NCBI RefSeq assembly: GCF_008641105.1
Contig: NZ_VTTI01000004.1
Span: 1-64,000 of the forward strand
Length of the DNA stretch: 64,000 nucleotides
Direction of reading: 5' to 3'
From: Halopseudomonas salina
GTDB lineage: Bacteria > Pseudomonadota > Gammaproteobacteria > Pseudomonadales > Pseudomonadaceae
Shown: piece by piece, positions 51,670 through 62,214 of the stretch
Layout: each line of letters begins with the position of its first letter
How positions within the stretch are numbered: the first letter of the stretch is position 1
The notes under the pieces: model-generated
The model's database searches: none
What the model was told of the DNA's origin: nothing
Seen by the model: the letters and a program-made list of their open reading frames with translations, nothing else
Program-made: the position numbers and the translations under genes

Positions 51670-52659
51670 TCAGGCCCTGGATGCCACATCCATTGCCTGC
51701 TGCGCACGTCGCTGGTTACGATCCTCACGCGGCGTTATCCCGAAACAATTACGGTACGCGCTGGAAAAGTGTGGCCCCGACGAGAAGCCGCAGGACAGTC
51801 CGATCTGGATAATCGATTTACTGGTCTGCAATAATAATTGTCGGGCGCGGTTGAGCCGTAATTCAAGATAGTACTGTGACGGTACGCTATTGAGATACTG
51901 CTTGAAAATACGCTCAAGCTGCCTACGTGACACGCACACATGTCGGGCAATTTCATCGGTGGTCAAAGGCTCTTCGATGTTCGACTCCATGAGGATCACC
52001 GCCTGGGTCAACTTCGGATGTGTACTGCCAAGGCGATTACGCAAAGGGACTCGCTGACGCTCACTACCATCGCGCAGGCGCTCTACCACCAGCTCCTCAG
52101 CTACCATAGCAGCAAGGTCTGGGTCGCGCTCTTCAGCCAGGAGGGCCAGAAACAGGTCTTGGGTAGCCTGGCCCCCACTGCTACTCATCCGCCCGCGGTC
52201 CTGGACGAAAAGCTCGCTACCAGCTAGAACCGCCGGAAAACGTTCACGAAAGTCATCGATCATTCGCCAATGCACCGCGCAGCGACAATCATCCAGCAGT
52301 CCGCTCATGGCCAGGGGATAAACCCCCCCTTCCAGAGCACCTATCACCTGGCCCGCGCGAATCAGGTTGCGACATTGATTTGCCAGGCCAACGGGCAAGG
52401 ATGAGGGCAAGGCCACGCCGTCTGCCACGAGCCAGAGACGGTCGTGGGTGGCATGCTCGCAGCTCCAGGGACGGGCTGGCAGTTGCCAGCCCTCGTCACT
52501 GATCAGCGGCTGATCGTCCAGCGTGAAGCACTCAACGCTATACAGTTCGGCTTCGGCCATTCTGTTGGCTGAGCGCAATACCGCCAGAGCCGGCATTACG
52601 GCAGACGGATGGGTGCCTGGCCACAGCACGAAGGCTACCCTTCGCAGCTCAACTGCCAT
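51670..52659 (-). CDS. argR: ArgR, AraC-family arginine-responsive regulator
   Basis: 329 residues from the ATG at 52,659 (longer frame to 52,680 possible). An N-terminal GATase1-like sensing domain (VELRRVAFVLWPGTHPSAVMPALAVL) is followed by a C-terminal AraC HTH pair (LTTDEIARHVCVSRRQLERIFKQY and SIIQIGLSCGFSSGPHFSSAYRNCFG). In Pseudomonas, ArgR activates aru and aot genes with arginine. It is transcribed in the same direction, 76 bases before aruC. Confidence 0.92.
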   Translation of the reverse strand: MAVELRRVAFVLWPGTHPSAVMPALAVLRSANRMAEAELYSVECFTLDDQPLISDEGWQLPARPWSCEHATHDRLWLVADGVALPSSLPVGLANQCRNLIRAGQVIGALEGGVYPLAMSGLLDDCRCAVHWRMIDDFRERFPAVLAGSELFVQDRGRMSSSGGQATQDLFLALLAEERDPDLAAMVAEELVVERLRDGSERQRVPLRNRLGSTHPKLTQAVILMESNIEEPLTTDEIARHVCVSRRQLERIFKQYLNSVPSQYYLELRLNRARQLLLQTSKSIIQIGLSCGFSSGPHFSSAYRNCFGITPREDRNQRRAQQAMDVASRA

Positions 52660-52773
52660 GCCTTGCCCCACCATCGCCATGCGACCTGCACATGTTCCGA
52701 TTCAGCCCTGTTATGCAAAGGCGCATTGTGCCACAAGCCCCTGGCCGCTGGTATCGGGCACCGGATCGCAGGC

Positions 52774-52811
52774 AAAAAAAAGGGACGCAGCGCTGTAACG
52801 CTGCATCCCTT
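52774..52811 (-). terminator. Terminator after the thiolase gene
   Basis: GGGACGCAGCG / CGCTGCATCCC stem with a run of A before it on the plus strand gives a U-tract for minus-strand transcripts. Confidence 0.85.
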
Positions 52812-52857
52812 CTGACCGGCTACCCTTGCATGGGCAGTCGGAGCCTGGCCTTGGGGC

Positions 52858-54042
52858 TTACTTGTACACTTCAAACAGGCCGGTAGCGCCCATGCCACCG
52901 CCGACGCACATGGTAACGATACCGTAACGCAGGTTACGACGCTGGAGCTCACGAACCAGGTGACCGACCTGACGCGAACCGGTCATGCCGAAGGGGTGAC
53001 CAATGGAGATTGAACCACCGTTGACGTTGTACTTCTCGTTGTCGATACCCAGATAATCACGCGCATACAGGCACTGTGAGGCAAAGGCTTCATTCAGTTC
53101 CCACAGATCAATGTCCTCGACCTTCAGACCGCGGGCTTCGAGCAGCTTGGGTACCGAGTAGACCGGGCCGATACCCATTTCATCAGGCTGACATCCAGCA
53201 ACGGTGAAACCCCGGAAGTAGGCCTTGGGCTTGAGGCCCAGCTCCAACGCTTTCTCAAGGCTCATGACCAGGGTCATGGAAGCACCGTCAGACAACTGGG
53301 AAGCGTTGCCGGCAGTAACCGAACCGTCTTCAGCGAACACCGGCTTCAGGCTGTTCAGACCTTCCAGCGTCGTTTCCGGACGGTTGCACTCGTCACGATC
53401 AACCACGCCTTCAACAATGCTGATTTCGCCGGTCGTCTTGTCCTGTACCTGATACTTGACCGGCATCGGCACGATCTCGTCATTGAACAGACCTTCAGCC
53501 TGGGCACGCGCAGTACGCTGCTGGCTCTGCAGAGCATAGGCATCCTGGCTTGCGCGGCTGACATTGTAGCGGCGCGCTACTACCTCGGCAGTCTGACCCA
53601 TGGGGTAATAGATACCGGGCAGCTCTTCTTCAAGGCGCGGATTGTAGAGGTGATCCGTGTTGCGGCTCTTGGCCGTCATGGTGATGGACTCGACACCACC
53701 GGCGACTATCGCGTCGGAGCAGCCTGAGGCGATCTGGTTGGCCGCGATGGCGATCGACTGCAGACCGGACGAGCAGAAACGGTTTAGCGTCATACCTGCG
53801 GCATTGATACCCAGGCCCGATAATACGGCGACGTTGCGACCGATATTGTAGCCCTGCGCACCTTCGTTGGAACCGGCACCCACAATGCAGTCATCAACCA
53901 GCAGAGGATCAATTCCAGTGCGCTCGATCAGGGCATTGACGCAATGGGCGGCCATGTCATCGGGCCGAGTGATGTTGAATTTGCCACGAAACGACTTGGC
54001 CAGACCGGTGCGAACGCTGTCTACGATAACCACTTCACGCAT
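52858..54042 (-). CDS. Acetyl-CoA acetyltransferase (thiolase)
   Basis: 394 residues from the ATG at 54,042. Catalytic Cys90 in NRFCSSGLQ, His349 in GHPFGMTG and Cys379 in MCVGGGMG. It cleaves or forms 3-ketoacyl-CoA in fatty acid or PHB metabolism. It stands alone with a terminator downstream. Substrate range (AtoB- or FadA-like) cannot be set, so no symbol is given. Confidence 0.93.
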   Translation of the reverse strand: MREVVIVDSVRTGLAKSFRGKFNITRPDDMAAHCVNALIERTGIDPLLVDDCIVGAGSNEGAQGYNIGRNVAVLSGLGINAAGMTLNRFCSSGLQSIAIAANQIASGCSDAIVAGGVESITMTAKSRNTDHLYNPRLEEELPGIYYPMGQTAEVVARRYNVSRASQDAYALQSQQRTARAQAEGLFNDEIVPMPVKYQVQDKTTGEISIVEGVVDRDECNRPETTLEGLNSLKPVFAEDGSVTAGNASQLSDGASMTLVMSLEKALELGLKPKAYFRGFTVAGCQPDEMGIGPVYSVPKLLEARGLKVEDIDLWELNEAFASQCLYARDYLGIDNEKYNVNGGSISIGHPFGMTGSRQVGHLVRELQRRNLRYGIVTMCVGGGMGATGLFEVYK

Positions 54043-54226
54043 ATTGATACCTCGATTGAGTTTGTCGGTTCGGAGCAACTGATACAGAACCAGAGTTTGG
54101 GCAACAGTTAACGCAGTCCCTTCGGACGAGGACTTTAGCAGGGCCCGGAGACTAAAACCCGCACCGTGGCGCGGGTACTATCATCATTCCGCGTGATACC
54201 CGAGCATGCGCAGAACATGTCGGCGC

Positions 54227-55057
54227 TCAGCCAGCAGAGGGCTCCAGCTTCTTCCCGGCAAGGCGGATCATCTCGTCATAAATGACCTGTGGATTGGCCT
54301 GCTTGGCTGCCCAGGCAACACGACCCGCTTCATGGGGAAGGATCATGAATATATCCGCCTCACTTTCCCTGTAGACAACATCAGCGACATCAGCCGCACT
54401 GATGGGCGAACTCTCGAGCAACTTGGCTACCTGTTGCTTGGCGGCCTGATCCGGGCCGCGAAAAGAATCCAGCAGATTGGTCTGGAAGAAAGACGGGCAC
54501 ACCACGTTGACCTTGATGCCCATCGGGTGAAGTTCCGCCATCAGACTTTCCGAAAGCGCCACAACTCCGGCCTTGGCCACGTTGTAATTACTCATGCCGG
54601 GGGCCTGCATCAACGCGGCCATGGAGCCGATATTGATGATGCGTCCCTGTTTCTGCTTCATCAGCATCGGAACGAACGCCTTGCAACCCTTGACTACCCC
54701 CATCAGATTGATACTGATCTGCCACTCCCAGTCCTCGAGGGTAAGATCCCAGAAGAATCCACCAGAAGCCACCCCGGCGTTATTGATCAGCACATCGATG
54801 CCGCCCATTCGCTCATCGCAACTCTGGGCCAGGGCAGCCAACTGACTGAAGTCACGAACATCACAGCGCTGCCAGAAACCCTTGCCACCTGCGGCCTCGA
54901 CCATTTCCAGGGTTTCTCTGAGACCAGCTTCCTGGATGTCTGCCAGCACCAGGCGTGCACCCTCTCGGGCATAACGCAGTGCCAGTTCACGACCCAGACC
55001 GCTGCCGGCCCCTGTTACCACTATCCGCTGCCCGCCAGTGTGCATATTTGACTGCAT
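54227..55057 (-). CDS. Short-chain dehydrogenase/reductase
   Basis: 276 residues from the ATG at 55,057, which has GGAGG upstream. TGAGSGLG (15-22) binds NAD(P). NNAG is at 92-95, Ser145 and the YNVAK motif (Tyr158, Lys162) complete the catalytic set. The C-terminus is a classic SDR. The substrate is unknown. It is transcribed on the same strand as the thiolase, 184 bases upstream of it, so fatty acid metabolism is possible. Confidence 0.9.
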   Translation of the reverse strand: MQSNMHTGGQRIVVTGAGSGLGRELALRYAREGARLVLADIQEAGLRETLEMVEAAGGKGFWQRCDVRDFSQLAALAQSCDERMGGIDVLINNAGVASGGFFWDLTLEDWEWQISINLMGVVKGCKAFVPMLMKQKQGRIINIGSMAALMQAPGMSNYNVAKAGVVALSESLMAELHPMGIKVNVVCPSFFQTNLLDSFRGPDQAAKQQVAKLLESSPISAADVADVVYRESEADIFMILPHEAGRVAWAAKQANPQVIYDEMIRLAGKKLEPSAG

Positions 55058-55242
55058 GTTCACTACCTCCGGTCGCACTCCGACTAACAGCGCGGGATGC
55101 ATTTTGTTGTTTTGTCTCAAACCTAATTACCGGTTCCAGTCTAAACACAAGCTGCGACGCAGATAGCAAAAACCGAGCATTATAAATTCTGCGAATAACC
55201 GTTCGCCCTTTACGCTTTGTCGGGTGAATGTGCCGCCGGGGC

Positions 55243-55896
55243 TTAATCCTTTGCTGGCCTGGAATTCACATAACCACATACCAAGGGGCTGTGATTACGT
55301 TCATAGCACTCGACCCCCATGGCTTCGATCTGACCCTCGATCAGCGCTTCGAAAGGGTGCAGGAGGGCCGAATAGTCGCGGTCAGGCTCTATCATTTGCA
55401 GAGCATGAACACCCGCCTCGATAGTAGAGAGTGCGTCCGGCACCCTGGTCTTGCGCAGGCGATAGCGGCTGACCAGGCCACCTGGCAGGCAAACGCGTGG
55501 CAGATTCTGTAATACGGGGTTGAGCATGAGGATCTTGCGCGCCTTGCGCCAGGTACCATCAATCAGGACAAGGCGCCGGGGACGTTCATCACCTGATTGC
55601 GCCGGCACTGGCAATTGAGCCCTTTCGCCCGGAAAAAGCAATTCGGTGAACCAGGCTGGATCCGATATCTGTTGCAGAACGGGCGAATCAGGAGGCAGTT
55701 GCTCGGCTACGAGAAGGTCAGCATGCGCCAACCCGGCAACCAGCAAGCGACCGGTATTAAGCGCATGCTTCTGCTCCTGCGGATGCTGGATCACCAGGAT
55801 GCGAGTGGCACATTGCAGGGTTGGGATCAGCGCGCACAAACAAAAATTTGCAGGCCGCAGACAAACAGCGCAGCGCGCTTTCAAGGGCTTGGTCAC
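55243..55896 (-). CDS. DTW-domain protein (tRNA acp3U-forming enzyme, TapT-like)
   Basis: 217 residues. CAVCLRPANFCLCALIPTL is the Cys-rich N-terminal motif, IQHPQEQKHALNTGRLL and LVLIDGTWRKARKIL the family core with DGTW, and SRYRLRKTRVPDALSTIEA the conserved second part. The family adds 3-amino-3-carboxypropyl to uridine in tRNA (position 47). It fits the E. coli YfiP/TapT relatives. Confidence 0.9.
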   Translation of the reverse strand: MTKPLKARCAVCLRPANFCLCALIPTLQCATRILVIQHPQEQKHALNTGRLLVAGLAHADLLVAEQLPPDSPVLQQISDPAWFTELLFPGERAQLPVPAQSGDERPRRLVLIDGTWRKARKILMLNPVLQNLPRVCLPGGLVSRYRLRKTRVPDALSTIEAGVHALQMIEPDRDYSALLHPFEALIEGQIEAMGVECYERNHSPLVCGYVNSRPAKD

Positions 55897-55962
55897 AGGA
55901 GCTCAATCAAGGCAAATGTGGCTAAATCCTACTCAGTATCTGCGTGCGCCGAAACAGCCGAA

Positions 55963-56047
55963 CAAAAAAAAGCGGATCTCTATAACGGGATCCGCCAAAG
56001 GCCTTGCGAGCCATGCACTGGTTTGGGGCCGGCCAGACGCCGGCCCC
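55963..56047 (-). terminator. Terminator and hairpin after the 42-aa membrane gene
   Basis: On the minus strand GCGGATC...GATCCGC is followed by a U-tract (A-run at 55,963-55,971). A very strong 9-bp stem GGGGCCGGC / GCCGGCCCC (56,025-56,047) stands just after the stop codon at 56,055. Confidence 0.8.
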
Positions 56048-56054
56048 TGAAATT

Positions 56055-56183
56055 TCAAGGGGCTTTTTGACCACGCTTCTTCTTGTGGCTGTCTCGCCAG
56101 ATGAACAGAGCCACACCACCCAGAAATGCGATCATCAAACCTACTGTCCCTACCCCGGCAAGTACCACTTCATCAATAAACAT
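56055..56183 (-). CDS. Small single-pass membrane protein (42 aa)
   Basis: 42 residues from the ATG at 56,183 (AGGAG upstream). MFIDEVVLAGVGTVGLMIAF and the next hydrophobic residues form one membrane helix, followed by a very basic tail (RDSHKKKRGQK). The positive-inside rule puts the tail in the cytoplasm. Small proteins of this kind occur in Pseudomonas but no function is known. Confidence 0.65.
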   Translation of the reverse strand: MFIDEVVLAGVGTVGLMIAFLGGVALFIWRDSHKKKRGQKAP

Positions 56184-56320
56184 GAGGTCTCTCCTCTGAT
56201 TGCCCATGCTTGAAGAATACCCCTGCACATTGTCAGGGTTATTGACGCGGATCAATTAAGAGAAGGAATTTTGCAGGTGCTGGAATTCAGGTGCCGGGGT
56301 TAAAGCAGCAGTGACCCGTG

Positions 56321-56512
56321 TCAGGGCTTGCGGGGCTTCTTTTTTTTCTTGGTGGGCCTGGTCAGTTTAGTCGCTGGCTTGCCCGGCAACGGAAAGGCTT
56401 TTTCGAACTCGCCACGCATTTTTTCCAGACGCGCTTCATGAACCAGGTGCAGGCGCTCCTTACGTCTGGTGGCAAAATCGATTACAGGTAGAGGTTCAGT
56501 TTTCTCTGTCAC
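56321..56512 (-). CDS. Small basic protein (63 aa)
   Basis: 63 residues: MTEKTEPLPVIDFATRRKER, a helix (RLHLVHEARLEKMRGEFEKAF), then a Lys/Pro-rich tail (KKKKKPRKP). It resembles a nucleic-acid-binding small protein. A conserved hypothetical of Pseudomonas type; function not known. Confidence 0.6.
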   Translation of the reverse strand: MTEKTEPLPVIDFATRRKERLHLVHEARLEKMRGEFEKAFPLPGKPATKLTRPTKKKKKPRKP

Positions 56513-56553
56513 GGCGCAGGGTCCCAGGCTTTGGCGCTTAGGTTAGCACCCCT

Positions 56554-56802
56554 TCAGACTTGTATGTCAACCAGCAGGCCCTTGCTTGGCAGGTCGTCAA
56601 TATCGCGGCGTTCATTCACCGGCTTGCGGCGAGCACGATTGCGACGCCGATCAGGAAAATGTCCCTCGGCTCGCTGACGGCGCTCACCCGAACGCTCCAT
56701 ATGTTCGTGCACCCGCTCCGCCTCAGCGGTGGGCTGGACATTGCGTTTGGTCTTGACGGGATCCTGCTGTGCTCCGAGCACGGGAAGATTGGGTATAAGC
56801 AT
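56554..56802 (-). CDS. Small Arg-rich protein (82 aa)
   Basis: 82 residues from the ATG at 56,802; the longer frame is less likely. It has an N-terminal hydrophobic start (MLIPNLPVLG), a charged middle (RVHEHMERSGERRQRAEG) with many Arg, and ends DDLPSKGLLVDIQV, which reads like a short motif at the C-terminus of Pseudomonas hypothetical proteins. Function unknown. Confidence 0.5.
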   Translation of the reverse strand: MLIPNLPVLGAQQDPVKTKRNVQPTAEAERVHEHMERSGERRQRAEGHFPDRRRNRARRKPVNERRDIDDLPSKGLLVDIQV

Positions 56803-57117
56803 GGCTGCCTCACTGGGCCTGACTGCAGCAGGCCGACGCACTGATGAGCAGCGTTGACGACAATCCGATCGCCCCGATGCCTGATATAAGGTGTCCCGGC
56901 TCCGATCAACTGACTTCGGTTCAACATCCAGGCTCTTATCTTATCGACCACGAATTCCTCTTCTTTATCCCCCGATTGTGTGATCCGACCCACATTTTGC
57001 AACTTTAATCAGCCGTGGACACGAATTTCACAGGCCAACAGGTCGACTATAAGCGGTTTCTGCGCCGGACATGTTCAGTTAATATACTGGCCTTTTCCGG
57101 ATGGGCAGGAGAGCGGC

Positions 57118-59958
57118 ATGACGATATATACCCCGGGGCAACGCTGGGTAAGTGACAGCGAATCGGAACTGGGACTCGGCACGCTGCTGTCGCAGGACGA
57201 ACGTTTACTGGTCATTCTTTTCCCGGCCAGCGGCGAAACCCGCCACTACGCGCTGCGAAATGCGCCACTTACCCGTGTGCGATTCAGCCCCGGCGACAAC
57301 ATCACGCATCACGAAGGTTGGGCCCTGACGGTAACTGCCGTAAGCGAACAGGACGGGCTGCTGGTTTATAGCGGGCTGAAGGAAAACAATGAGCCTGCAG
57401 AGTTTGCTGAAACCATGCTGGACAACTTCATCCAGTTTCGACTTGCCAGCGACCGGCTGTTTGCCAGTCAGATAGACCCTCTGCCCTGGTTCAGTCTGCG
57501 TTATGAAAGCCTGCGCCATCATTGCCGCATTCAACGCTCTCCCCTGCTTGGTCTGGCCGGTGTGCGCACGCAGCCTATCGAGCATCAGTTGCATATCGCC
57601 CGCGATGTGGCCGATCGCATTGCCCCCCGGGTTCTGCTAGCCGACGAAGTAGGTCTGGGCAAGACCATCGAAGCGGGCCTGGTCATTCATCGTCAGTTGC
57701 AAACCGGGCGGGTCAAACGGGTACTCATCGTTGTGCCTGAGAACCTGCAGCATCAATGGCTGGTAGAAATGCAGCGCCGGTTCAATCTGCGCTTTGCCCT
57801 GTTCAATATCGAACGCTGCCAGGGTGCCGAGGATAATCCGTTCGAAGAAGAGCAGCTTGCGTTGGTAGCGCTCGAGTTTCTTCTGGACAACCCCTTCGCC
57901 CGCCAGTGCCTGCAAGCCAGCGACTGGGATATGCTGGTGGTCGATGAAGCACATCACCTGGTCTGGGACGAGGATGAACCCAGCCCCGAATACGAACTGG
58001 TCGAACAGCTCGCTGGCAGAATCCCCGGTGTCCTGTTGCTCACAGCCACGCCCGAACAGCTTGGCCAGGCGAGCCACTTTGCCCGACTGCGGTTGCTGGA
58101 TCCGGACCGTTTCCACGATCTCGAAGCTTTTCGTGAAGAGGCCTCAAGCTACCAACCCGTGGCCGAAGCGGTGCAAACCCTGGTCGATGCCAAGCCCCTG
58201 GCAGATAACGAGCGACAGGCCATCAGCCAGTGGCTTGGCGGCAATTCCGACGACCTGCTCGATCAACTGGACAAGCCAGGCAATACGGCAAGCGAAGCGC
58301 GCGACAGTCTGATCCGCCAGTTACTCGACCGCCATGGCACAGGCCGGGTGCTCTATCGCAATACCCGCGCCGCGATCAGTGGCTTTCCAGAGCGCCAATT
58401 GCACGCCAATGCATTGCCCTGTCCGGACCTTTATCTTGACTTGCAGGGCCGCAGCGCGATCTATCCCGAGACTGACTTCCAGACCGGCATTGAAGCCACT
58501 CCCGCTCCCTGGTGGCAGGAGGATCCGCGGGTTGGCTGGCTGATCGACACGCTGAAAACCCTCAAACGTAGCAAGGTACTGGTGATCTGCGCCCATGCCG
58601 GCACAGCAATGGACCTCGACGACGCCCTGCGCGTGCGTAGCGGTATTCCTGCGGCCGTATTCCACCAGGGCATGTCCATTATCGAACGTGACCGCGCGGC
58701 AGCATTTTTTGCCGACGAAGAGTTTGGCGCCCAGGTACTGATCTGTTCCGAGATTGGCAGTGAAGGGCGCAACTTCCAGTTTGCCCATCATATGGTCATG
58801 TTCGACCTGCCCGCTCACCCCGACCTGCTCGAACAGCGCATCGGCCGTCTGGACAGGATCGGCCAACAGCAAACCATCCAGCTACACGTGCCCTATCTCC
58901 AGGACACGGCCCAGGAGCGACTGTTTGTCTGGTACCACCAGGCCCTCAACGCCTTCGAGGAAACCTGCCCGACCGGCAACGCACTGCAACACGAGTTCGG
59001 AGTACGGCTACAAGACCAGCTCGATAACCCCGATCCGGAAGACTGGACACTACTGCTCGCCGAAGCACGCAGCCGCCGGCTGGAGCTTGAGGAGGAGTTG
59101 CACGCCGGACGCGATCGGCTGCTGGAGATCCATTCCCGCGGCCATGGCGATGCCCAGCAGATGATCGAAACCATCGAAACCCAGGACAATGACTTTCAGC
59201 TCGCTATATACATGGAGCGGCTGTTTGATGTGTTTGGTATCGATAGCGAAGATCACTCCGATAACGCGCTCATTCTGCGGCCCGGCGAGCGCATGCTGGA
59301 CGCCGGATTCCCGCTGGGTGATGAAGAAGGTGTGACCATCACCTATGACCGCGAAACAGCTCTTACCCGGGAAGACATGCAGTTCATTACCTGGGAGCAC
59401 CCCATGCTTCAGGGAGGTATGGATCTGGTACTGGCCGGCAGCATGGGTAACAGCGCGGTAGCCGTATTGAAGAACAAGGCGCTCAAACCCGGCACTCTGC
59501 TTCTGGAATGCCTGTTTGTCAGCGAGGCGATTGCACCTCGGGCTTTGCAGCTGCAGCGCTATCTACCGCCTACGCCGGTTCGGTGTTTGCTGGATGTCAC
59601 CGGTAACGATCTGGCGGCCAAGGTGGCCTTTGATACCCTGGATGGACAACTGGACAGCGTACCTCGACACCTTGCCAGCAAGATCGCAAAAAGTCAGCGT
59701 GATGTTATCCAGAGCATGTTGAATAAGGCCGAGAGCGTAGCGGACGTGAAGCACCAGGAACTGGTTGAAGAGGCCAGCCGCCGCTTCACCCTGGACCTGG
59801 ATGAAGAAATCAATCGACTGCAAGCCTTGCGCGAAGTCAATCCGCTGGTCCGGCCGGACGAAATAGACACGCTGAACGTGCACAAGACAGAGGGCTTGAC
59901 GCAGCTGCGTCATGCCAAAATCAGGCTGGATGCCATCCGGGTGCTGGTGGTGGGCTGA
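57118..59958 (+). CDS. rapA: RNA polymerase-associated helicase RapA (HepA)
   Basis: 946 residues from the ATG at 57,118, close to the family's length. An N-terminal Tudor-like pair of domains (about 1-110) precedes a SWI2/SNF2 ATPase: [12 protein letters not shown] (176-187), VDEAHH DEAH-type Walker B (275-280), and helicase motifs in [18 protein letters not shown] and [14 protein letters not shown]. RapA recycles RNA polymerase after termination or under salt stress. It is convergent with the patatin gene. Confidence 0.95.
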   Translation: MTIYTPGQRWVSDSESELGLGTLLSQDERLLVILFPASGETRHYALRNAPLTRVRFSPGDNITHHEGWALTVTAVSEQDGLLVYSGLKENNEPAEFAETMLDNFIQFRLASDRLFASQIDPLPWFSLRYESLRHHCRIQRSPLLGLAGVRTQPIEHQLHIARDVADRIAPRVLLADEVGLGKTIEAGLVIHRQLQTGRVKRVLIVVPENLQHQWLVEMQRRFNLRFALFNIERCQGAEDNPFEEEQLALVALEFLLDNPFARQCLQASDWDMLVVDEAHHLVWDEDEPSPEYELVEQLAGRIPGVLLLTATPEQLGQASHFARLRLLDPDRFHDLEAFREEASSYQPVAEAVQTLVDAKPLADNERQAISQWLGGNSDDLLDQLDKPGNTASEARDSLIRQLLDRHGTGRVLYRNTRAAISGFPERQLHANALPCPDLYLDLQGRSAIYPETDFQTGIEATPAPWWQEDPRVGWLIDTLKTLKRSKVLVICAHAGTAMDLDDALRVRSGIPAAVFHQGMSIIERDRAAAFFADEEFGAQVLICSEIGSEGRNFQFAHHMVMFDLPAHPDLLEQRIGRLDRIGQQQTIQLHVPYLQDTAQERLFVWYHQALNAFEETCPTGNALQHEFGVRLQDQLDNPDPEDWTLLLAEARSRRLELEEELHAGRDRLLEIHSRGHGDAQQMIETIETQDNDFQLAIYMERLFDVFGIDSEDHSDNALILRPGERMLDAGFPLGDEEGVTITYDRETALTREDMQFITWEHPMLQGGMDLVLAGSMGNSAVAVLKNKALKPGTLLLECLFVSEAIAPRALQLQRYLPPTPVRCLLDVTGNDLAAKVAFDTLDGQLDSVPRHLASKIAKSQRDVIQSMLNKAESVADVKHQELVEEASRRFTLDLDEEINRLQALREVNPLVRPDEIDTLNVHKTEGLTQLRHAKIRLDAIRVLVVG

Positions 59959-59962
59959 GCGT

Positions 59963-61150
59963 CTAGACAGCGCAAAGCAGACCAAGGAAACGCTGCAGCT
60001 CTTCGCGCCTGGCTATCGCATCCCGATAGCCCAGCGCGATCAGCTCCTGGCAATATTCGGCCTCGAATAAAAGATAGCTCAGCACACTGCCCCCGGAGGC
60101 ACGTGTCGCCCCGCTACCGCGCAGAAAGGTGCGCAGTGAAGCGGGTAATGCGCGGCGGTGTCGCGCGGCAATGAGATCCAGAGGCTCGCTAGGCGCAATA
60201 ATCATTACCTCCACTGGCAAGAGACCCTTGCCATGCTGACGCGCGTCCTCCGGCATGAAACTCGCCAGGCGGTTCATGCGCTCAAGCAGCTCCAGATCAC
60301 TCTCCAGATTGTCGACAAAGGTGCTGTTAAGCAGATGGCCGCCCATTTGTGCGAGGGTAGGCGGCAATACGCTCCCCACTTTTCTGGCGCGCCGACCGGT
60401 GTCGACTGATTCGGCAAGATTGTCCGACAGACCAATGACCAGCACCCTGTCAGCACCCAGATGCAGGGCTGGGCTGATCGGAGCCCTCTGACGCACAGCA
60501 CCGTCACCAAACCACTCACGGCCGAGCTTGACGGGCATGAACAGCAGGGGAATCGCCGCCGACGCCATCATGTGATCGATACCCAACTGGGTCTGGATGC
60601 CGACCCGGCGGTGGCGACTCCAGGGCTTGATACGTTCATGGCCCTGGTAAAAACAGACCGACTCTGCGGACTGGTAACCGAAGGCGCTCACCGAAACCGC
60701 CCGCAAATGCCCCTGGTTCAATGCACCTTCGATGCGGCCGAAATGCAGGTGCTTCTCCAGCAAGTGCCTCAGCGGCCGATTATCCAGCAGCGACGTGGGT
60801 GTGCGGCGCCCTATGCCCAGGAGGTTGGCGCCAGTCCAGCGCACTGCCTGGGCGATTACACCGGGCCAGTCAGAGCGATAAACCTGGTTGCAGCGAAAAT
60901 TTGCCCACACGGCGTTCAGTCTGTGAATTCCATTGGCGAAGTCACCGGCATTGGACGCTAACGCCAACGCGTTGATCGCACCGGCGGAGGTACCACAGAT
61001 AACAGGGAAGGGATTAACCGCGGGCTCAGGCAGCAACTCCGCTATCGCCTTGAGCACACCCACCTGATAGGCCGCCCTGGCACCGCCACCGGCGAGCACC
61101 AGAGCCGTTGTGCCCGGCACACAGTCGTCAGGGTGCACCTCATCGCTCAT
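59963..61150 (-). CDS. Patatin-like phospholipase
   Basis: 395 residues. GGGARAAYQVGVL (21-33) is the oxyanion-hole loop and GTSAG (53-57) holds catalytic Ser55. The Asp of the dyad is in WFGDGAVRQRAPISP. The C-terminal half is helical. It starts 4 bases before the acyltransferase stop, so the two are likely co-expressed and act on lipids. Confidence 0.9.
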   Translation of the reverse strand: MSDEVHPDDCVPGTTALVLAGGGARAAYQVGVLKAIAELLPEPAVNPFPVICGTSAGAINALALASNAGDFANGIHRLNAVWANFRCNQVYRSDWPGVIAQAVRWTGANLLGIGRRTPTSLLDNRPLRHLLEKHLHFGRIEGALNQGHLRAVSVSAFGYQSAESVCFYQGHERIKPWSRHRRVGIQTQLGIDHMMASAAIPLLFMPVKLGREWFGDGAVRQRAPISPALHLGADRVLVIGLSDNLAESVDTGRRARKVGSVLPPTLAQMGGHLLNSTFVDNLESDLELLERMNRLASFMPEDARQHGKGLLPVEVMIIAPSEPLDLIAARHRRALPASLRTFLRGSGATRASGGSVLSYLLFEAEYCQELIALGYRDAIARREELQRFLGLLCAV

Positions 61151-62100
61151 GCCCGGCTCCGGCGCTTGCGCTTGCGCCGCTTGGCATAGGGACGCTCTTC
61201 ACCTTCCGGACGCGTCTTGAAACGCCTGTGAACCCACATATATTGCTCCGGCTGTTCCAAGATCGCCTGCTCAGCCCACTGGTTTATGCGCAGGGCATCG
61301 GCTACCTCATCACCGCTGGGGAAATTCTCCAGAGGTGCATGGACGGTCAACTGATAGCCCTGACCATCAGGTAGACGCGTCTGGGTAAAAGGAACTACCA
61401 GGGCCTTGCCGAGACGGGCAAAGGAACTTGTCGCCGTCACGGTCGCCGCCGGCACGCCGAAGAAGGGCACGAATACACTCGCCTTGCGCCCGTAGTCCTG
61501 ATCAGGTGCATACCAGATCGCCCTGCCACTGCGCAGCGACTTGAACATGGCTCGCACGTCTTCTCGCTCGATCGCCCGGGCATCAGCATTGTGGCGCTCA
61601 CGACCCCGCCGCTGCACCAGATCGAACACCGGATTACGGTGCTCACGATACATTCCATCGATGGTTACCCGTTGGCCGAGCAGCGCTGCACCCAGCTCCA
61701 GGGTAGTGAAATGCAGGGACGTGAGCACAACGCCCTGACCTGCAGCGGCGGCCTGCTGCAGGTGCTCGAGCCCATCAACCCGGGCCAGACGCGCAAGCCG
61801 ATCACGTGGCCACCACCAGGCCATGGCCATTTCAAACAGGGCGATACCATTGGAATCGAAATTGTCGCGAACCACCCGGCTGCGGCGCTCATCAGACCAG
61901 TCGGGGAAGCATAGCCGCAAATTGGTCTCGGCTACCTGCCGACGTTCGCGCATGAACACAAACATGCCTGCACCCACCAGGTGGCCGAGCCCCAACAGAA
62001 CTCGATAAGGCAAACGCACCATCAGCCAGAGCAGACCCAAGCCGAGCCAGATCGGCCAATAACGCGGATGCAACAGCGCGGGACGAAAAACCGGAGCACT
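61147..62100 (-). CDS. Lipid A late acyltransferase (LpxL/HtrB family)
   Basis: 317 residues from the ATG at 62,100. An N-terminal membrane helix (YWPIWLGLGLLWLMVRLPYRVL) and the catalytic HX4E motif in SLHFTTLELG match HtrB/LpxL. GRAIWYAPDQDYGRKASVFVPFFG is the second family motif. It adds a secondary acyl chain to Kdo2-lipid IVA. It is divergent from minC across a short promoter region (62,101-62,214). Confidence 0.9.
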   Translation of the reverse strand, partial: SAPVFRPALLHPRYWPIWLGLGLLWLMVRLPYRVLLGLGHLVGAGMFVFMRERRQVAETNLRLCFPDWSDERRSRVVRDNFDSNGIALFEMAMAWWWPRDRLARLARVDGLEHLQQAAAAGQGVVLTSLHFTTLELGAALLGQRVTIDGMYREHRNPVFDLVQRRGRERHNADARAIEREDVRAMFKSLRSGRAIWYAPDQDYGRKASVFVPFFGVPAATVTATSSFARLGKALVVPFTQTRLPDGQGYQLTVHAPLENFPSGDEVADALRINQWAEQAILEQPEQYMWVHRRFKTRPEGEERPYAKRRKRKRRSRA

Positions 62101-62214
62101 CATAAGTAACGCCATCATTATTAAAAGTGCATTCTACCCAAGCAGCGCGCAGCTTGCGATCAGCGCGGCCAATCTATATAAGTGTGCCCACTAACCGTGC
62201 TCTGTGGATCTGAA
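62101..62214. promoter_or_regulatory. Divergent promoter region lpxL-like / minC
   Basis: 114 bases between the two starts. A TATATAAG stretch near 62,173 suits a -10 box for minC. The gene spacing allows one promoter per direction. Confidence 0.45.

Noticed and set aside
56616..57002. 128-codon minus-strand ORF upstream of rapA
   Set aside because: It overlaps the better-supported small gene at 56,554-56,802 in another phase and the rapA promoter region.
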